Assembly (NCBI RefSeq): GCF_900105145.1
Contig: NZ_LT629752.1
Location: 1,274,001-1,338,000, forward strand
Reading direction: 5' to 3'
DNA length: 64,000 bases
Source: Polaribacter sp. KT25b
Lineage (GTDB): Bacteria; Bacteroidota; Bacteroidia; Flavobacteriales; Flavobacteriaceae
The notes below the pieces were generated by a model, which ran no database searches, was not told where the DNA came from, and saw only the letters and a program-made list of their open reading frames with translations. This document shows, piece after piece, positions 16,199 to 25,599 of this stretch. Position numbers and translations under genes: made by a program. Each line of letters starts with the position of its first letter. Within the stretch, counting starts at the first letter, position 1.

Positions 16199-18400
16199 TT
16201 AATTTTTTACTTTTTCTTTAAATTGATCAAATTTATCAGACTCTTTTTTAGGCCAGCTGTTGTTAGTAGTATTAACATCTGCAGTTTCTAAATCTGGATC
16301 TACAGTTATTTTTGTAATTTCTTGTGTAGAAGCAAATACTCTTTTTACAGAAGTATCATTTCTCATCCAAATTTGAGCTGGGAAAGTTTGTTTTTCTGTT
16401 GTACCATCAGCGTATGTTAATTCAACAATAATTGGCATAACTAGACCTCCTGGTTTTTCAAATTCAACAGAATAAATAAAAGAAGGTACTTCTTTACCAT
16501 CTGCATGGTTTTCCATTGCTTTAGGGTTTGCATCTTCTTTTTTGTCAGTTATATAAACTAAATCTCCTAAACCTTCAAAATATTGTTTGTATTGTTCTTT
16601 TAATTTTGCAACTCTTTCACTTGGTTTATCAGTTAAATATAAAGGTTTTACTTCTTTAATACCTAAATCTGTAACATCTGTAGTATAGAACCATCCTCTA
16701 AAAAACCAATCTAAATCCATACTAGATGCATCTTCCATTGTTCTAAAGAAATCTTCTGGTGTTGGGTGTTTAAACATCCATCTTTTTGAATAAGTTCTAA
16801 AAGCGTGGTCAAATAATTCTGGTCCCATAATTGTTTGACGTAACATATATAAACCTGCTGCTGGTTTAGAATAAGCATTTGGTCCAAATTGTTTTACGTA
16901 ATCTCCTTGAGACATAATAGGCGATATGTTGTCTTGAGAACCACCCATATATCTTGTAATTTCATTTGCAGGATTTGTTGCAAACAATTCTGGATCATAT
17001 GTTAATTCTGCTAAAATTTCTACGAAAGAATTTAAGCCTTCATCCATCCAAGTCCATTGTCTTTCATCAGAATTTACAATCATAGGGAAAAAGTTGTGAC
17101 CAACTTCATGAATAATTACTCCTAACATTCCTTTTTTAGTTCTGTCAGAATATGTTCCATCTTCATCAGGACGACCAAAATTGAAACAAATCATTGGGTA
17201 TTCCATTCCTTGTCTTTCAGAATGAACAGAAATAGCTTTAGGATAAGGATAATCAAAAGTTAATTTAGAATATTCAACTAAAGTATGTGCAACTGCTCTT
17301 GTAGAATGCTCTTCCCATAACGGGTTCCCTTCTTTAGGGTATAAAGAAACTGCCATAACAGTTTTACCATTAATATTAGTTGCCATTGCATCCCAAATAT
17401 ATTTTCTTGATGTTGCAAAAGCAAAATCTCTTACTTGTTCAGCTTTAAATTTCCAAGTTTTAGTTTTTGTAGAACGCCCTTTTTCTGCTATTTCAGCTTC
17501 TTTTTGCGTTACAATTATTACAGGATCTTTATAAGATTTTCTAGCTTTAGCCCAACGATTACGTTGTTCTTTAGTTAATACATCTTTTTCATTTTGTAAA
17601 ACACCAGTTGCGTCTACAATATGATCTGCAGGTACTGTTAAGTTTACTTCATAATCTCCAAATTCTAAAGCAAATTCACTTCTACCCCAGAATTGCATAT
17701 TTTGCCATCCTTGTACATTATCATATACACATAATCTTGGAAAAAATTGTGCAATTGTATAGTTGTTGTTTCCATCAGGAAAAGACTCTAAACCAGAACG
17801 ACCTCCATCTTTGTTGATGTCATTTATTTTATAGTTCCATTTAATGCTAAATTTAAAAGTTTCACCAGGAGCTAATGCTTTTGGTAAATTAATACGCATC
17901 ATTGTGCTATTAATAAAATGAGATAATGGTTTACCATTACTTTCTACTTTTTCTATATTAAAACCAAAACCTTTACCTTCTTTCATAAAAGAAGATTTAA
18001 ATTTATCAGGCGTTAAAAAAGCTGAAGCAGCATTAGAAGAAGCTAAAGGAGTTTTAGAATCATCTGCTCTCATGTTTTGATCTAACTGAATCCATAAATA
18101 ATCTAAATTATCTTTAGAGTTATTGTGATAGGTAATTTTTTCATCACCATAAATTTTGTTAGTACTTTCTTCTAAACGGATGTCCATCACATAATCAACT
18201 TTCTGTTGTGTATATTGATGACCAGGAGCTCCAGAAGCTGTGTGTTGATCGTTAGGAGTAGCCAAAACATCCTTCATTTGTCTGAATTTGTTTTGATCTG
18301 TGTGTCCTTGTTGTGTTTCCTTAGCTTCTTTTTTTTCTTGCGCTAAACTTGCTGCAACTACAAAGAATAAAGAAAATACTAGTAAAGAAATTTTTTTCAT
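16199..18400 (-). CDS. M1 family zinc aminopeptidase, exported (paralogue 1)
   Basis: 733 residues. A signal peptide ends near residue 20 (AASLAQ). The gluzincin zinc site is HEVGH at 431-435 with the third ligand E454 in WMDEGLNSF. The exopeptidase-type substrate motif appears as GMEYP (398-402) in place of GAMEN. The N-terminal part (about 60-300) is the beta-sandwich of M1 enzymes, and a C-terminal beta domain ends the protein. It should be periplasmic or surface-located and cleave N-terminal residues from peptides. It is a tandem paralogue of the next gene, with its own terminator. Family certain, substrate unknown. Confidence 0.95.
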   Translation of the reverse strand: MKKISLLVFSLFFVVAASLAQEKKEAKETQQGHTDQNKFRQMKDVLATPNDQHTASGAPGHQYTQQKVDYVMDIRLEESTNKIYGDEKITYHNNSKDNLDYLWIQLDQNMRADDSKTPLASSNAASAFLTPDKFKSSFMKEGKGFGFNIEKVESNGKPLSHFINSTMMRINLPKALAPGETFKFSIKWNYKINDINKDGGRSGLESFPDGNNNYTIAQFFPRLCVYDNVQGWQNMQFWGRSEFALEFGDYEVNLTVPADHIVDATGVLQNEKDVLTKEQRNRWAKARKSYKDPVIIVTQKEAEIAEKGRSTKTKTWKFKAEQVRDFAFATSRKYIWDAMATNINGKTVMAVSLYPKEGNPLWEEHSTRAVAHTLVEYSKLTFDYPYPKAISVHSERQGMEYPMICFNFGRPDEDGTYSDRTKKGMLGVIIHEVGHNFFPMIVNSDERQWTWMDEGLNSFVEILAELTYDPELFATNPANEITRYMGGSQDNISPIMSQGDYVKQFGPNAYSKPAAGLYMLRQTIMGPELFDHAFRTYSKRWMFKHPTPEDFFRTMEDASSMDLDWFFRGWFYTTDVTDLGIKEVKPLYLTDKPSERVAKLKEQYKQYFEGLGDLVYITDKKEDANPKAMENHADGKEVPSFIYSVEFEKPGGLVMPIIVELTYADGTTEKQTFPAQIWMRNDTSVKRVFASTQEITKITVDPDLETADVNTTNNSWPKKESDKFDQFKEKVKN

Positions 18401-18492
18401 TTGAATTGGTTTGAATTAAACATGCCGACTAAATTAACAATATATCAGTAAATAAGTTAAAGAATGTTAAAATTTTAACAAACCTTTATCAT

Positions 18493-18527
18493 AAAAAAAA
18501 GGCAATCGTTAATTTGATTGCCTTTTT
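18493..18527 (-). terminator. Intrinsic terminator of the second M1 peptidase gene
   Basis: A 12-bp stem, AAAAAGGCAATC (18496-18507) with GATTGCCTTTTT (18516-18527), has an 8-nt loop. It lies 19 bp beyond the stop of the 18546-20657 gene, so the two paralogues are transcribed separately. Confidence 0.9.
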
Positions 18528-18545
18528 GATAATTTTAATTAAAGT

Positions 18546-20657
18546 TTAGCCTTTAATTTTGTTTTTAAATTTATCAAACTTATCAGCTTTTTCTTGTGGC
18601 CAATTGTTGTTAGAAATATCAACATCAGCAGTTTCTAAATCTGGATCAATTGCAATATTTTCTATTTCTTTTGATGAAGAAAAAACTTTTGTAATTTCAT
18701 TATCATTTAATCGCCAAATTTGAGCAGGATATGTTTTTCTTTCTTTTGTACCATCTTTATATGTAAATTCAACAATAATTGGCATTACTAATCCGCCAGG
18801 TTTGTTGTAGGTAATTTCGTAGTGGTATTTTTTATGTTTGTTAGAAAAACCTAAACCTTCACTAGTATCTTCTGTAAACTCTACAATATTATCATTTTGT
18901 GTTGAATAGAATTTTTTAACATTTTTTAAACCAATATCTGTAACATCTGTAGTATAAAACCAGCCTCTCCAAAACCAATCTAAATCTACACCAGAAGCAT
19001 CTTCCATAGTTCTAAAGAAATCTTCTGGCGATGGGTGTTTAAACATCCATCTTTGAGAATAAGTTCTAAATGCATGGTCAAATAATTCTTTACCCATAAT
19101 TGTTTCACGTAAAATCCATAAAGCAGTTGCAGGTTTCCCGTACGCATTGTTTCCAAAACTGTGTACATTATCTCCTTTAGACATTATTGGCGAAATTTTA
19201 GATTGATCTCCACTCATATAACGAACAATATTTTTTGGTAATCCTCTTCCTAACGGATACCCTTCTTCATAATCCATCATTGCTAACATTTGCATATAAG
19301 AATTTAAACCTTCGTCCATCCAAGTCCATTGTCTTTCATCAGAATTTACTATCATCGGAAAAAAGTTATGTCCAACTTCATGAATTGTAACACCAATCAT
19401 TCTATATTTAGTTCTGTCAGAATATGTTCCGTCTGCTGCAGGTCTTCCTGGATTAAAACAAATCTGCGGATATTCCATTCCCATTTGTCCGTCTACAGAA
19501 ATTGCTTTATGATATGGATAATCAAACGTGTATTTAGAATATGTTTTTAAAGTTTGTGCAACAGCTCTTGTAGAATGATCGCCATATAATGGGTTTGCTT
19601 CTTTAGAATATAAAGAATATGCCATAACCGTTTTGCCATTAATATCTACTGCCATTGCATCCCAAATAAATTTTCTTGAAGTTGCAAAAGCATAATCTCT
19701 CACGTTTTCTGCGAAAAATTTCCAGGTTTTTGTTTTTTTAGAATGTCCTTTTTCAATTTTTTCTGCTTCTTCTTGTGTTCTAATAACTACAGGATTGTCA
19801 AAAGTTTTTCTTGCAGTAGCTAATCTTTTTTGTTCTTTTTTGGTTAAAACGTCACTTTCATTTTTTAAAATTCCAGTTGCACCTAACATATGATCTTCTG
19901 GAGTTGTAATATTTACCGTAAAATCTCCAAATTCTAAGGCAAACTCACTTCTTCCCCAAAATTGGTCATTTTGCCAACCTTCTACATTATCATATACACA
20001 TAATCTTGGATAAAATTGCGCAATTACATAGTTGTTATTTCCGTCATCAAAATGTTCAAAACCAGATCTTCCTCCATCAGTTCTATGATTGTTGATGTTG
20101 TACCACCACTTTACATTAAATTTAAAAGTTGCACCAGCAACCAAAGGTTTAGGTAAATTAATGCGCATCATTGTTTGATTAATGGTGTACGATAAATTAC
20201 TACCATTAATATTTGTTACGCTCATAATTTTAAAACCACCATCAAAAGTTTCATCAGAAAAATTTTTATCAAATCTTGCTTTGCTTATTTTAGTAGGAAC
20301 ATTATCTGTTTGAATATCTGGAGATTTAGAATCTGCAGCTCTCATGTTTTGATCTAATTGTAACCATAAATAGGCTAAATCATCCGTAGAATTATTATGA
20401 TATGTAATTGTTTCTGCACCAGTAATTTTTTGTTTTTCATCATCTAAAACAATATCCATTACATAATCTACTTTCTGTTGTGTGTAGTTTTTTCCTGGAG
20501 CTCCAGAAGCAGTTCTTTGATCGTTAGGAGTTGAAAACTCATCTTTTAACTGCTTAAATTTGTTTTGATTTGTGTGTCCTTGTTGTACTTGTCTTTTTTG
20601 TGCAAATGTGTTTGCTACAAAAACGAAGGATAAAAGGAGAATTCCAATTTTTTTCAT
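18546..20657 (-). CDS. M1 family zinc aminopeptidase, exported (paralogue 2)
   Basis: 703 residues. It has a signal peptide (MKKIGILLLSFVFVANTFAQ), the same domain order as paralogue 1 and an intact zinc site (VTIHEVGHNFFPM ... WMDEGLNSYMQ). The conserved starting block VQQGHTNQNKFKQLKDEFSTPNDQ is also shared with its neighbour. The gaps and the C-terminal half differ more, so the duplication is not recent. The substrate-site motif is MGMEYP. It is predicted to be an extracytoplasmic aminopeptidase. A DUF6702-like gene starts 34 bp upstream on the same strand and may be co-transcribed with it. Confidence 0.95.
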   Translation of the reverse strand: MKKIGILLLSFVFVANTFAQKRQVQQGHTNQNKFKQLKDEFSTPNDQRTASGAPGKNYTQQKVDYVMDIVLDDEKQKITGAETITYHNNSTDDLAYLWLQLDQNMRAADSKSPDIQTDNVPTKISKARFDKNFSDETFDGGFKIMSVTNINGSNLSYTINQTMMRINLPKPLVAGATFKFNVKWWYNINNHRTDGGRSGFEHFDDGNNNYVIAQFYPRLCVYDNVEGWQNDQFWGRSEFALEFGDFTVNITTPEDHMLGATGILKNESDVLTKKEQKRLATARKTFDNPVVIRTQEEAEKIEKGHSKKTKTWKFFAENVRDYAFATSRKFIWDAMAVDINGKTVMAYSLYSKEANPLYGDHSTRAVAQTLKTYSKYTFDYPYHKAISVDGQMGMEYPQICFNPGRPAADGTYSDRTKYRMIGVTIHEVGHNFFPMIVNSDERQWTWMDEGLNSYMQMLAMMDYEEGYPLGRGLPKNIVRYMSGDQSKISPIMSKGDNVHSFGNNAYGKPATALWILRETIMGKELFDHAFRTYSQRWMFKHPSPEDFFRTMEDASGVDLDWFWRGWFYTTDVTDIGLKNVKKFYSTQNDNIVEFTEDTSEGLGFSNKHKKYHYEITYNKPGGLVMPIIVEFTYKDGTKERKTYPAQIWRLNDNEITKVFSSSKEIENIAIDPDLETADVDISNNNWPQEKADKFDKFKNKIKG

Positions 20658-20691
20658 AAATGTTTGATTTTGATTTTGATTTGAATGAATA

Positions 20692-21189
20692 TTAATAACT
20701 GAATTTTGCTGAGTTTTCCTGTTTGGTTAAGAGCACACTTTTATGCTTTTTACCAAGTTTACATTTTGTTAAATTTTGTTGTTGAGGAAAATGTTCTATT
20801 AATAATTTATTTGTAACCTCTATAGTTTTAAGTTCATTTATGTTTTCTATTTCTAAATAAAAATAAACTAAATCGCTTTCATATTCTTTGCCTATAAAAA
20901 TGAATTCTTTAGCAACGCCGTCTATTTTAAACTTCAATTTTTCTTTTAAATATTTTTTAAAATAAACATCGTTATCTTTTAATTCTTTTTTGGTATCTAA
21001 TCTTAAATCAATCGAATAATCTTTATTTAAAGCAGTTTCTATATCATCCATAAAAACATTTATAATTATTTGAACCGATTTTGCTTCTGGTTTATAATTA
21101 ATTTGAGTTAAGCTCAAATAATATTTGTGGGCAGAAAAAGAAAGTAAAGGAATAATTAATAACAGTAAAAAGGTTTTGTTTAATTTCAT
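20692..21189 (-). CDS. Exported DUF6702-like protein
   Basis: 165 residues. A signal peptide (about 1-18) ends near SAHKYYLSLTQINY. The HKYYLSLTQINYKPEAKSVQIIINVFMDDIETALN block is the hallmark of the family I know as DUF6702, usually encoded next to M1 peptidases in flavobacteria. It probably lies in the periplasm. No activity known. It sits 34 bp upstream of the second M1 peptidase, which supports a shared transcript. Confidence 0.8.
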   Translation of the reverse strand: MKLNKTFLLLLIIPLLSFSAHKYYLSLTQINYKPEAKSVQIIINVFMDDIETALNKDYSIDLRLDTKKELKDNDVYFKKYLKEKLKFKIDGVAKEFIFIGKEYESDLVYFYLEIENINELKTIEVTNKLLIEHFPQQQNLTKCKLGKKHKSVLLTKQENSAKFSY

Positions 21190-21218
21190 ACATTTTAAAA
21201 ATCAATTATTAAGCCAAA

Positions 21219-22025
21219 TTAATCATTCTTTATGATTTCATGGTAAGGAACACTTTCTGTTCTTAAAATTTTAATAAGTTCTAATATTTTGCCTTCTTTA
21301 TGCAGGTTTTCTATTCCTAAAGGATTACAATATTCTAAGAAATGAAAGTATCTTTCAACAGGAATTTTTAATTCATCAAAAAAGAATTTATCACCAAGTT
21401 CTGATAATATTTTATTTGGAAATGCTTTTTTTAATTCTAATTCTTTACGTAAAGCTTTAAAACGTTCAGAATATTTAAAAGGAATTACAGCTTTAGCACC
21501 AGCACCTGCTAATCTACTAATTGGGTCTACATCATTTACCGGTGGTTTTGCTCTCGTATTGGCATCAATTGTAAGGTCTTTTTCTTTGAAGTTAATATTA
21601 GAAAAATCCATAACTTCACCTAGTAAAGAATCTTTTTTATTAATAGGAACTACTTTTGTATCGATGCCTAATCTGCCACTTAAATTATGCCTTTTTAACT
21701 CAAATTCATTTAATGTGTAAATATTCGATTTTAATAAAACTTGAATATTTTTTTGTTGGATAATCTTTTTAGTAATAAAGATTATTTTAGGAATATGCTG
21801 AATAGAAGAAATTTTTAAAGAATCGCCTTCTGAAACAAAAATTCTAAACAAACCATCATCACTAGAAAAAGTTCCTTGTCTTGTATTTAGGTTGATGATA
21901 TTTGCATTTTTAACAATACCAAGAGAATCGGAAACTTTACCGCTAATAATTTTATTTTTTTCTTGAGAAAAAGAATTTATAAAACTGATAAAAAATAAAG
22001 AAGTAAAAAGTATTTTTTTTATCAT
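21219..22025 (-). CDS. Exported protein with carboxypeptidase-like regulatory domain (paralogue 1)
   Basis: 268 residues. A signal peptide ends near residue 20 (INSFSQ). The carboxypeptidase-D regulatory-like beta-sandwich (about 25-110) starts ISGKVSDSLGIVKNANIINLNT and includes the usual TFSSDDGLFRI turn. The remainder has no known domain and ends in a helical region. The protein lacks a TonB plug or barrel, so it is not a receptor. Similar proteins are common in the flavobacterial envelope. It is a paralogue of the next gene, and the two and the DUF6702 gene run in one direction. Confidence 0.8.
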   Translation of the reverse strand: MIKKILFTSLFFISFINSFSQEKNKIISGKVSDSLGIVKNANIINLNTRQGTFSSDDGLFRIFVSEGDSLKISSIQHIPKIIFITKKIIQQKNIQVLLKSNIYTLNEFELKRHNLSGRLGIDTKVVPINKKDSLLGEVMDFSNINFKEKDLTIDANTRAKPPVNDVDPISRLAGAGAKAVIPFKYSERFKALRKELELKKAFPNKILSELGDKFFFDELKIPVERYFHFLEYCNPLGIENLHKEGKILELIKILRTESVPYHEIIKND

Positions 22026-22106
22026 AGTTAAAGTTTAGCTTTTTACAAATTAAGTAATTTTAATTTTTATTTATCATAAATTTAAATCTAAACTTCTGTT
22101 AAAATA

Positions 22107-22880
22107 TTATTTTTTAGAAACAATAAGAGTATCTGTACTTATTTTTTGAGAAAAAGTCTTGCTTTCATTCATCAAAATTTCAGTAACTGTTATGTTTTCG
22201 CTTCTATTAAAGTAGGTAATTATATTTTTTTTATAACAGTAATTTAAAAAAGGATTGATGTGTTCTTTTTTAATTTGTAAATCGGTTATAAAAAAATCGT
22301 CTGTAAAGTATTTTCTAATTTTTTCTAGTGCATTGTCTTCTAATGTAATTTTTTTTAATTCTTTTTTACGTTTGTTATTTCCGTTTAAAGAATTTATTAA
22401 ATTATCTAAACTTACAACTCCACCAGATCTAAATTTAAAAACAGATAGATCTTTTTTTGCTTTAGTATTAGCATAAGGTAATTTAAGTGTTTCTGCATTT
22501 ACTGTTTTTGGTGGTATTATTTCTGGATCTTCATAAAAAATACTTTTAGGTTTTTCTAAAGTAATTTCATTTAAAGAATATGTTTTTTCTTCTAATTCAA
22601 CTTCTAAAGTTCTATTTTTAAAGATTTCTTTGGTAATAACGATGTGTTTTTCTTTTAGATTTACATGCGTAAATTGTAAGCTGTCACCAATAGAAACAGG
22701 TATTTCAAACCAATTATCATCTCTGGTAATAGTTCCTTGTTTGGTGTTTTTATTTATAATATGTACATCAGAAACAATAGCTGTGTTTAAAATAATTTTT
22801 CCTGAAATAATTTTTCTTTTTTCTTGACTGTAAGTAATTACCACAAAAAATAAAAAGATAGGTATTAGTTGATTTTTCAT
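22107..22880 (-). CDS. Exported protein with carboxypeptidase-like regulatory domain (paralogue 2)
   Basis: 257 residues. The signal peptide ends at about 18 (VVITYSQ). The regulatory-like domain (about 22-105) shares the KRKIISGK start and the KNTKQGTITRDDNWFEI turn with paralogue 1. The C-terminal part is diverged but keeps the spacing of helices. Cell envelope location expected, function unknown. This is one of five adjacent paralogue pairs in the window. Confidence 0.8.
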   Translation of the reverse strand: MKNQLIPIFLFFVVITYSQEKRKIISGKIILNTAIVSDVHIINKNTKQGTITRDDNWFEIPVSIGDSLQFTHVNLKEKHIVITKEIFKNRTLEVELEEKTYSLNEITLEKPKSIFYEDPEIIPPKTVNAETLKLPYANTKAKKDLSVFKFRSGGVVSLDNLINSLNGNNKRKKELKKITLEDNALEKIRKYFTDDFFITDLQIKKEHINPFLNYCYKKNIITYFNRSENITVTEILMNESKTFSQKISTDTLIVSKK

Positions 22881-23005
22881 AGTTACAAAGTAAAGCGGAG
22901 TTGTTCTTAAAAATCTACTAACACAATTATAATTTATTGTTAAACAGAAATTAAAAATGCAATTTTATGATGATTTTAAGAAATGATAGTTCTAAAAAAA
23001 AGATT

Positions 23006-23013
23006 TATTTTTG
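23006..23013 (+). promoter_or_regulatory. Bacteroidota -7 promoter box for pepE
   Basis: TATTTTTG matches the consensus TAnnTTTG. The ATG at 23018 is only 4 nt past the box, so transcription would start close to or at the start codon and the mRNA would be nearly leaderless. No clear -33 TTG is seen. Confidence 0.5.
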
Positions 23014-23017
23014 ATGT

Positions 23018-23719
23018 ATGAAAAAATTAATGATTGCAAGTACATCAACCATTCATGGAAGTGGATATTTAGAATATTTAATGCCAACATTAGCTGTTTT
23101 TTTTGCTGATGTAAAAAGTCTTCTTTTTATTCCGTATGCTCGTCCAAGTGGAATATCTTATAACGAGTACACAAAAATTGCTCAAAAGGCTTTTGAAAAA
23201 ATAGAAATTGATGTAAAAGGGATTCATGAATTTAAAAATTCGAAAGAAGCAATACAAAAAGCTGAAGCTATTTTTACAGGAGGAGGAAATACTTTTGAGT
23301 TGGTAAATCAATTGTATAAAAATGATGTAATTACTACTTTAAAACAAGTTTTAGAAAACGGAACTCCTTATTTAGGAACAAGTGCCGGAAGCAATATTTG
23401 TGGTGTTAATATGATGAATACGAATGATATGCCAATTGTATATCCGCCAAGTTTTACAACTTTAGGTATGATTCCGTTTAATATAAATGCGCATTATTTA
23501 GATCCTATAAAAGATTCTACTCACATGGGCGAGACAAGAGAAACGAGAATAAAAGAGTTTCATGTTTTTAATAAAACTACGGTTTTAGGTTTGCGAGAAG
23601 GAAGTTGGTTAGAAGTTTTAGGTGATATAATTTCTTTAAAAGGAAATTATACAGCAAGATTATTTCAAAAAAATGAAAATGCTAAAGAATTGGAAATTGG
23701 TGTTTTAAATATAAAATAG
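23018..23719 (+). CDS. pepE: Dipeptidase E (alpha-aspartyl dipeptidase, S51)
   Basis: 233 residues, standard length. The nucleophile lies in GTSAGSN (S122), with GGGNTFELV before it and the candidate histidine in NINAHYLDP (H159). PepE cleaves dipeptides with an N-terminal aspartate in the cytoplasm. Its stop is 3 bp from the convergent EEP gene. Family sure. Confidence 0.95.
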   Translation: MKKLMIASTSTIHGSGYLEYLMPTLAVFFADVKSLLFIPYARPSGISYNEYTKIAQKAFEKIEIDVKGIHEFKNSKEAIQKAEAIFTGGGNTFELVNQLYKNDVITTLKQVLENGTPYLGTSAGSNICGVNMMNTNDMPIVYPPSFTTLGMIPFNINAHYLDPIKDSTHMGETRETRIKEFHVFNKTTVLGLREGSWLEVLGDIISLKGNYTARLFQKNENAKELEIGVLNIK

Positions 23720-23722
23720 TAA

Positions 23723-24733
23723 TTACCAGTTTATTTTTGCAATAATAGGGAAGTGGTCAGAATTTTTTTCTGAGAAAGAAGTAAATTTATTAACAGTAGC
23801 ATTTTCATCAGTTAAAATAAAATCGATTCTCATAGGAAACCAATAATTATATGTTTTTCCAAAACCAATTCCTGCTTCTACAAAAGTATCTTTTTTGTTT
23901 TTTGCAATTTGATTGTAAACCCAAGAATAACAGGTGTTATTAAAATCGCCTGCTACTATTTTTTTACCTTTAAAACCTTTTTCGTGAGCTAGAAAAATTT
24001 CAGTTTGCTCTGCTTGTTGTTTAAAACGTTCTTTTAACCTAGCTACTAATTTTTCTGGATTTGCTTGACCAAAATTCTCCATTTTAGTGTTTAATTCTAG
24101 CGATTGTAAATGTAAATTATACACTCTAATGGTGTCTTTTTTTCTTAGAACATCAGCAAAAATAATATTGTTAGAAGTGTGTTCTAAATTTAAAGAACCA
24201 GAATTTATTATTGGGAATTTTGAGTAGATTGCCAATCCTATTTTATCTTTTTTATTCTTTGTTTTTATGTATTTATAAGGATAGTTAAATTGCTGTTTTT
24301 CTAAACTATAATATTCTTGAAAAAGTAAAATATCTGGTGATTTTTCTGTGATAAAAGCATTTATTTTTTTAGAAATGTTTTCATCATCAATCCATTGCCA
24401 ATGGTTAAACATTCTAACATTATAACTCATCACTTTTACATCATCATTTAATGAAGAATTATGTTCTGTCATTTTAAAAAATGGCGTAATAAATAGCCAA
24501 CCAATAACTAAAATTATTAATGATAATAAAAGTTGTTTCTTAAATTGAAGTAACCAATAAAGAACAAAAACAAAATTTATAATAATTAAAAAGGGAACAA
24601 ATAAACTTAAAATTGCAAAAACAGGAATCGTTTTTGGCGAAATATAAGGCAGCAAAAAAGAAAGCAATAGTAAAGTTGCAATAAGTGAATTTACAATGTA
24701 AACTAACTTATTAAATAGGGATAATTTTTTCAC
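23723..24733 (-). CDS. Membrane-anchored endonuclease/exonuclease/phosphatase family protein
   Basis: 336 residues. Two or three membrane helices (about 10-90) precede an EEP domain (about 100-336). EEP motifs: VMSYNVRMFN at the start, LFQEYY (metal-binding Glu), DFNNT (GDFNN) and a final SDHFPIIA. The catalytic core faces the periplasm or cytoplasm depending on helix number. The substrate could be DNA, RNA or a phospholipid-type phosphate and is not readable. It lies 11 bp from the rhomboid gene, in a run of minus-strand genes with mutL. Confidence 0.9.
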   Translation of the reverse strand: MKKLSLFNKLVYIVNSLIATLLLLSFLLPYISPKTIPVFAILSLFVPFLIIINFVFVLYWLLQFKKQLLLSLIILVIGWLFITPFFKMTEHNSSLNDDVKVMSYNVRMFNHWQWIDDENISKKINAFITEKSPDILLFQEYYSLEKQQFNYPYKYIKTKNKKDKIGLAIYSKFPIINSGSLNLEHTSNNIIFADVLRKKDTIRVYNLHLQSLELNTKMENFGQANPEKLVARLKERFKQQAEQTEIFLAHEKGFKGKKIVAGDFNNTCYSWVYNQIAKNKKDTFVEAGIGFGKTYNYWFPMRIDFILTDENATVNKFTSFSEKNSDHFPIIAKINW

Positions 24734-24744
24734 TCGGGGATATC

Positions 24745-25599
24745 TTATTTTTTTCCTTGCCTAAACAAGAATTCTTTTTCTTTTTTTGTTAAAGTGTCAT
24801 AGCCAGACTTACTTATTTTATCTAAAATTGCATCAATCTGTTGTTGTGTAAGATCTGTATTTTTTGTGGTACTTGTTGTTTTTTTAGGTGATTTATAAAC
24901 TGTTTTTAATGGCTTTCTTTTAGTTTTAAAGATAGATAAAATTCCGTTAAATAAATTAATTTCTTTATTACTAGCTTTAGTTACATATAAAAAACCAAAA
25001 AGACTTCCTCCTAAATGGGCAAAATGTCCGCCAGCATTATCGCCAACTAACGCAATAACATCTAAAGCAATCCAAATTGCGGCTAAATGCCAAAGTTTTA
25101 CAAAGCCAATAAAACGTAATTTTAATTGATAATTTGGCATATACGTAGCAATACCTATAAATATTGCAGAAATACCGGCAGAAGCGCCAACTAATAAAGA
25201 AGATTGTCCTTCAAATAAAGGAAAATAATTCTGACTAAAAATAAATAAAAGTCCGCCAAAAAAAGTTCCTAAAATATAAAAGCTAAGCAGTTGTTTTTGC
25301 GTAAAATATTCTACAAATAAATTACCAATAAAGTGTAACACAATTAAGTTCATTAAAATGTGTAAAAAGTCTGCATGTAAAAATCCGTAGGTAATTATAG
25401 ACCAAGGTTTTTTTAATAAAGAACTATAATCATCATCCAAAGAAAACCATTCTACTAGCCAATTTATATCTCCTTTATACAAACCTTGAAGAGTACTAAT
25501 TACAAGTGTTAAAACAAAGATAGCAATATTTATATAGATTAATTTATCTACAATATTGCCATTAGAATAGCGGTTTTTAAGATTGTCTATAAAACTCAT
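24745..25599 (-). CDS. Rhomboid family intramembrane serine protease (paralogue 1)
   Basis: 284 residues with six membrane helices. The catalytic Ser lies in GASAGISAIF and the catalytic His in GGHFAHLGGSLFGFL; HADFLHILMNL marks the L1 region. A basic cytoplasmic C-terminal tail (about 215-284) is rich in Lys and Thr. It cleaves membrane proteins within or near the bilayer. It abuts the next rhomboid gene by one base, so the two are co-transcribed. Substrate unknown. Confidence 0.93.
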   Translation of the reverse strand: MSFIDNLKNRYSNGNIVDKLIYINIAIFVLTLVISTLQGLYKGDINWLVEWFSLDDDYSSLLKKPWSIITYGFLHADFLHILMNLIVLHFIGNLFVEYFTQKQLLSFYILGTFFGGLLFIFSQNYFPLFEGQSSLLVGASAGISAIFIGIATYMPNYQLKLRFIGFVKLWHLAAIWIALDVIALVGDNAGGHFAHLGGSLFGFLYVTKASNKEINLFNGILSIFKTKRKPLKTVYKSPKKTTSTTKNTDLTQQQIDAILDKISKSGYDTLTKKEKEFLFRQGKK